9,465 nucleotides of DNA, taken from the NCBI GenBank assembly GCA_945614335.1, contig CALZAP010000031.1:1-9465 (forward strand), read 5' to 3'. Of the stretch, positions 7,797 to 9,465 are shown in pieces (positions within the stretch are counted from its first letter, which is position 1; the number at the start of each line of letters is the position of its first letter). This DNA is from an uncultured Prevotella sp. (lineage in GTDB: Bacteria > Bacteroidota > Bacteroidia > Bacteroidales > Bacteroidaceae). The notes under the pieces were generated by a model. That model made no database searches and had not been told where the DNA came from. It was given only the letters and a program-made list of their open reading frames with translations. A program made the translations under genes and the position numbers.

Positions 7797-7826
7797 CAAA
7801 GGTAGTGCAAGTTTTAGACAATACAA
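7797..7826 (-). promoter_or_regulatory. Distal rarA promoter, in repeat copy 2
   Basis: This has the same TTG-N19-TACCTTTG arrangement on the minus strand as the proximal copy (TTG at 7826-7824, -7 element at 7804-7797). A transcript from here would carry an untranslated leader of roughly 90 nt that runs through the proximal copy into rarA. Whether both copies are active cannot be seen. Confidence 0.6.
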
Positions 7827-7836
7827 AATAAAAAAG
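7797..7836. repeat. 40-bp direct repeat, copy 2
   Basis: This is a perfect match to 7714-7753. Both copies lie wholly within the 234-bp divergent intergenic region between rarA and the hypothetical gene at 7934. No third copy is seen in the window. No flanking inverted repeats or transposase remnants mark it as part of a mobile element. Confidence 0.9.
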
Positions 7837-7868
7837 CTTTTTTTTTATAAATTTTATTCCCAAAATAC

Positions 7869-7899
7869 TTGTATAAATAAAATAAAGTATATACATTTG
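7869..7899 (+). promoter_or_regulatory. Promoter of the hypothetical gene and hppA
   Basis: TTG at 7869-7871, a 20-nt AT-rich spacer and TACATTTG at 7892-7899 match the Bacteroidetes promoter consensus. The -7 element ends 34 nt upstream of the ATG at 7934. The A-rich leader contains AAAAAACAAAAAAGCAATAA and no clear Shine-Dalgarno site. Confidence 0.7.
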
Positions 7900-7933
7900 C
7901 AGCGAAAAAACAAAAAAGCAATAAATAAACAGT

Positions 7934-8731
7934 ATGAAAGAAGAAACAACAAAGAAAGCTCTCACGTTAAAAACGCTTACGAAAAGCAATGTGTGGGATG
8001 TTCAGGAGAACGACATCTTTAGAATGTGGGAAGGTGCCGACAAAGACACAGAGGTAAAGGACAACTTGCGTCGATATGTCGACATCATCAAGACGGCATT
8101 CCTCGTGGAAGAGCTAAAGGACGACACTAAACTCATGAAAGGGAAATATGAGAAGATGGGCTATAAGATTGCGACTGTGAAAATCGACGAAACCCTGAAG
8201 ATTACATGGGCAATAAAAAAAAGACCTATTATGAGGGTGAGCGATCTCACATACGAAAATATTACCCATATTTCCGCGGCCAAGCTCGTGGAAGTGCTTG
8301 AGCGCAATTTCGGAGGCGGATGGGATTCCCTGCCGCAGAGCATACAGGACATCATTGAAAGCGGATTTGAAATCTCAACCACAACGCTGCCGCAAAACAG
8401 ACTGCACAAACCTGGTGGAATGTACGACAAGAAGATTGCCGACGGATTCGAAGTGCTCGAGGTTGCTAAAGGCACATGGGTGGAAGCCATTTTCGTGAAA
8501 GTGAAGCCGCAGATGGAGAAGCCGCGACTGCAGCTGCAACCCAAGACCGATGAGGACGACCTGCCTATCGACGATTACAAGAACCATGATGACATCGACG
8601 ATGAAATCGAGGAACCTACCGATTTTAACGATGATGATCTCAACGAGGACAACTATCGCACGACATTTGTTATTGAGACAGATCCTGACGAGGAAGCTGG
8701 CAGTCTCGAAGACTATGTCGACGAAGAATAA
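7934..8731 (+). CDS. Conserved hypothetical protein with highly acidic C-terminal tail
   Basis: I do not recognise a functional family for this 265-residue protein. It has no signal peptide, lipobox or membrane segment. Residues 1-200 look like a folded domain of mixed helix and strand, with notable stretches VKDNLRRYVDIIKTAFLVEE (41-60), KITWAIKKRPIMRVSDLTYE (89-108) and NFGGGWDSLPQSIQDIIESG (125-144). From about residue 206 onward the chain is low-complexity and acidic: roughly 29 of the last 60 residues are Asp or Glu, against only one Lys and one Arg. Such tails can mimic nucleic acid, bind basic partners or metals, or aid solubility; none of these can be chosen from sequence. The ATG at 7934 follows a good promoter, and hppA starts 17 bp after the stop, so the two are probably one transcript. 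It looks like a Bacteroidales-restricted protein; that is impression, not a search result. Confidence 0.85.
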   Translation: MKEETTKKALTLKTLTKSNVWDVQENDIFRMWEGADKDTEVKDNLRRYVDIIKTAFLVEELKDDTKLMKGKYEKMGYKIATVKIDETLKITWAIKKRPIMRVSDLTYENITHISAAKLVEVLERNFGGGWDSLPQSIQDIIESGFEISTTTLPQNRLHKPGGMYDKKIADGFEVLEVAKGTWVEAIFVKVKPQMEKPRLQLQPKTDEDDLPIDDYKNHDDIDDEIEEPTDFNDDDLNEDNYRTTFVIETDPDEEAGSLEDYVDEE

Positions 8732-8748
8732 CAAAAAATTATTAAATT

Positions 8749-9465
8749 ATGAACATTCCGTTGGTTTTTTGGCTCGTGCCTGTAGCATCGCTTGTGGCAT
8801 TGGGCATGGCATGGTATTTCTTCCGTCAAATGAAAAAGGAAGACGAGGGAACACCTAGAATGGCAGAAATTGCCGAGTATGTAAGGCGTGGAGCAATGGC
8901 ATACCTTAGACAGCAATATAAGGTAGTGGCCATAGTGTTTGTGGTGCTGGCCATAATATTCGCTTTCATGGCCTATGGACTGATAGTTCAGAATCCATGG
9001 GTGCCGTTTGCCTTCCTCACCGGTGGACTCTTCTCCGGACTCGCCGGCTTCTTTGGCATGAAAACAGCCACCTACGCTTCTGCACGTACTTCAAATGCTG
9101 CACGCAAAAGCCTTAACAACGGACTGAAAGTGGCATTCAGAAGTGGTGCTGTGATGGGACTTGTCGTGGTAGGATTGGGATTGCTCGATATTGCCATCTG
9201 GTTTCTCGTGCTAAGCTATTTTTATCATGGCTCGAACATGGCCCTTATCACAATCACCACAACGATGCTTACCTTCGGAATGGGAGCTTCCACACAGGCT
9301 CTCTTTGCCCGTGTAGGAGGTGGAATATATACAAAGGCTGCCGATGTGGGAGCTGACCTCGTGGGTAAGGTTGAAGCCAACATCCCGGAAGATGACCCTC
9401 GAAATCCTGCAACCATTGCCGACAATGTAGGCGACAATGTGGGCGATGTGGCCGGCATGGGTGCC
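8749..9465 (+). CDS. hppA: Membrane-bound ion-pumping pyrophosphatase, 5' part
   Basis: Membrane pyrophosphatases hydrolyse pyrophosphate in the cytoplasm and use the energy to pump H+ and/or Na+ out. The first 239 codons are present, and the frame is open to the window edge; the complete protein should be about three times longer. Hydrophobic segments occur at about 4-25, 57-80, 85-104, 132-158 and 163-183. The family signature follows: DVGADLVGK at 199-207, EANIPEDDPRNPATIADNVG at 209-228, and on through DNVGDVAGMGA to the edge. It supplies the Asp, Lys and Glu residues that bind Mg-pyrophosphate (D199, D203, K207, D225, D229, D233). The residues that decide K+ dependence and Na+ versus H+ specificity lie mostly beyond the edge. 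Bacteroidales enzymes characterised so far include K+-dependent Na+,H+-pumping types. The ATG at 8749 is the only sensible start, with the A-rich leader AACAAAAAATTATTAAATT. Confidence 0.95.
   Translation, partial: MNIPLVFWLVPVASLVALGMAWYFFRQMKKEDEGTPRMAEIAEYVRRGAMAYLRQQYKVVAIVFVVLAIIFAFMAYGLIVQNPWVPFAFLTGGLFSGLAGFFGMKTATYASARTSNAARKSLNNGLKVAFRSGAVMGLVVVGLGLLDIAIWFLVLSYFYHGSNMALITITTTMLTFGMGASTQALFARVGGGIYTKAADVGADLVGKVEANIPEDDPRNPATIADNVGDNVGDVAGMGA

Noticed and set aside
7792..7989. 65-codon minus-strand open frame rich in Phe, Ile and Tyr
   Set aside because: It reads through the AT-rich divergent promoter region and overlaps the start of the hypothetical gene. The hydrophobic composition reflects AT-rich DNA; its last residues repeat those of the false rarA extension because both lie in the 40-bp repeat.

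Overview
The window looks like chromosomal DNA from a member of the Bacteroidales, most likely Prevotella or a close relative. Three things point there: promoters of the Bacteroidetes type (TTG, a 19-21 nt spacer, then TAnnTTTG), A-rich leaders in place of strong Shine-Dalgarno sites, and gene content typical of that order. It holds eight protein genes and no RNA gene, insertion sequence, prophage or CRISPR array. The genes read as vertically inherited housekeeping and conserved-hypothetical genes.

Layout. Positions 1-88 hold no gene I can name. radA (minus, 89-1501) encodes the complete DNA-repair ATPase/Lon-like protein. A 91-bp AT-rich divergent promoter region separates it from a plus-strand pair: a lipoprotein resembling NMT1/SsuA-type solute-binding proteins (1593-2537) and a large cytoplasmic TPR-containing protein of unknown function (about 2582-4816). 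That pair converges on a minus-strand cluster that reads from right to left: rarA, an AAA+ recombination factor (7699-6431), then a D-2-hydroxyacid dehydrogenase (6417-5464), then a TRIC/UPF0126 membrane protein (5445-4828). Gaps of 13 and 18 bp suggest one operon. A 234-bp divergent intergenic region follows. It contains a perfect 40-bp direct repeat, and each copy carries a complete Bacteroidetes-type promoter pointing into rarA. On the other side a separate promoter drives a 265-residue hypothetical protein with a very acidic tail (7934-8731). Seventeen bases later comes hppA, the membrane-bound ion-pumping pyrophosphatase (8749 to the window edge, 3' end missing).

How the genes fit together. 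RadA and RarA both act at stalled or recombining replication forks, but they lie on separate transcripts. HppA couples pyrophosphate hydrolysis to ion export, and the acidic-tail protein is probably co-transcribed with it. I found no convincing new biological system. The points most worth following are the duplicated rarA promoter, the acidic-tail protein next to hppA, and the orphan binding lipoprotein paired with the TPR protein.
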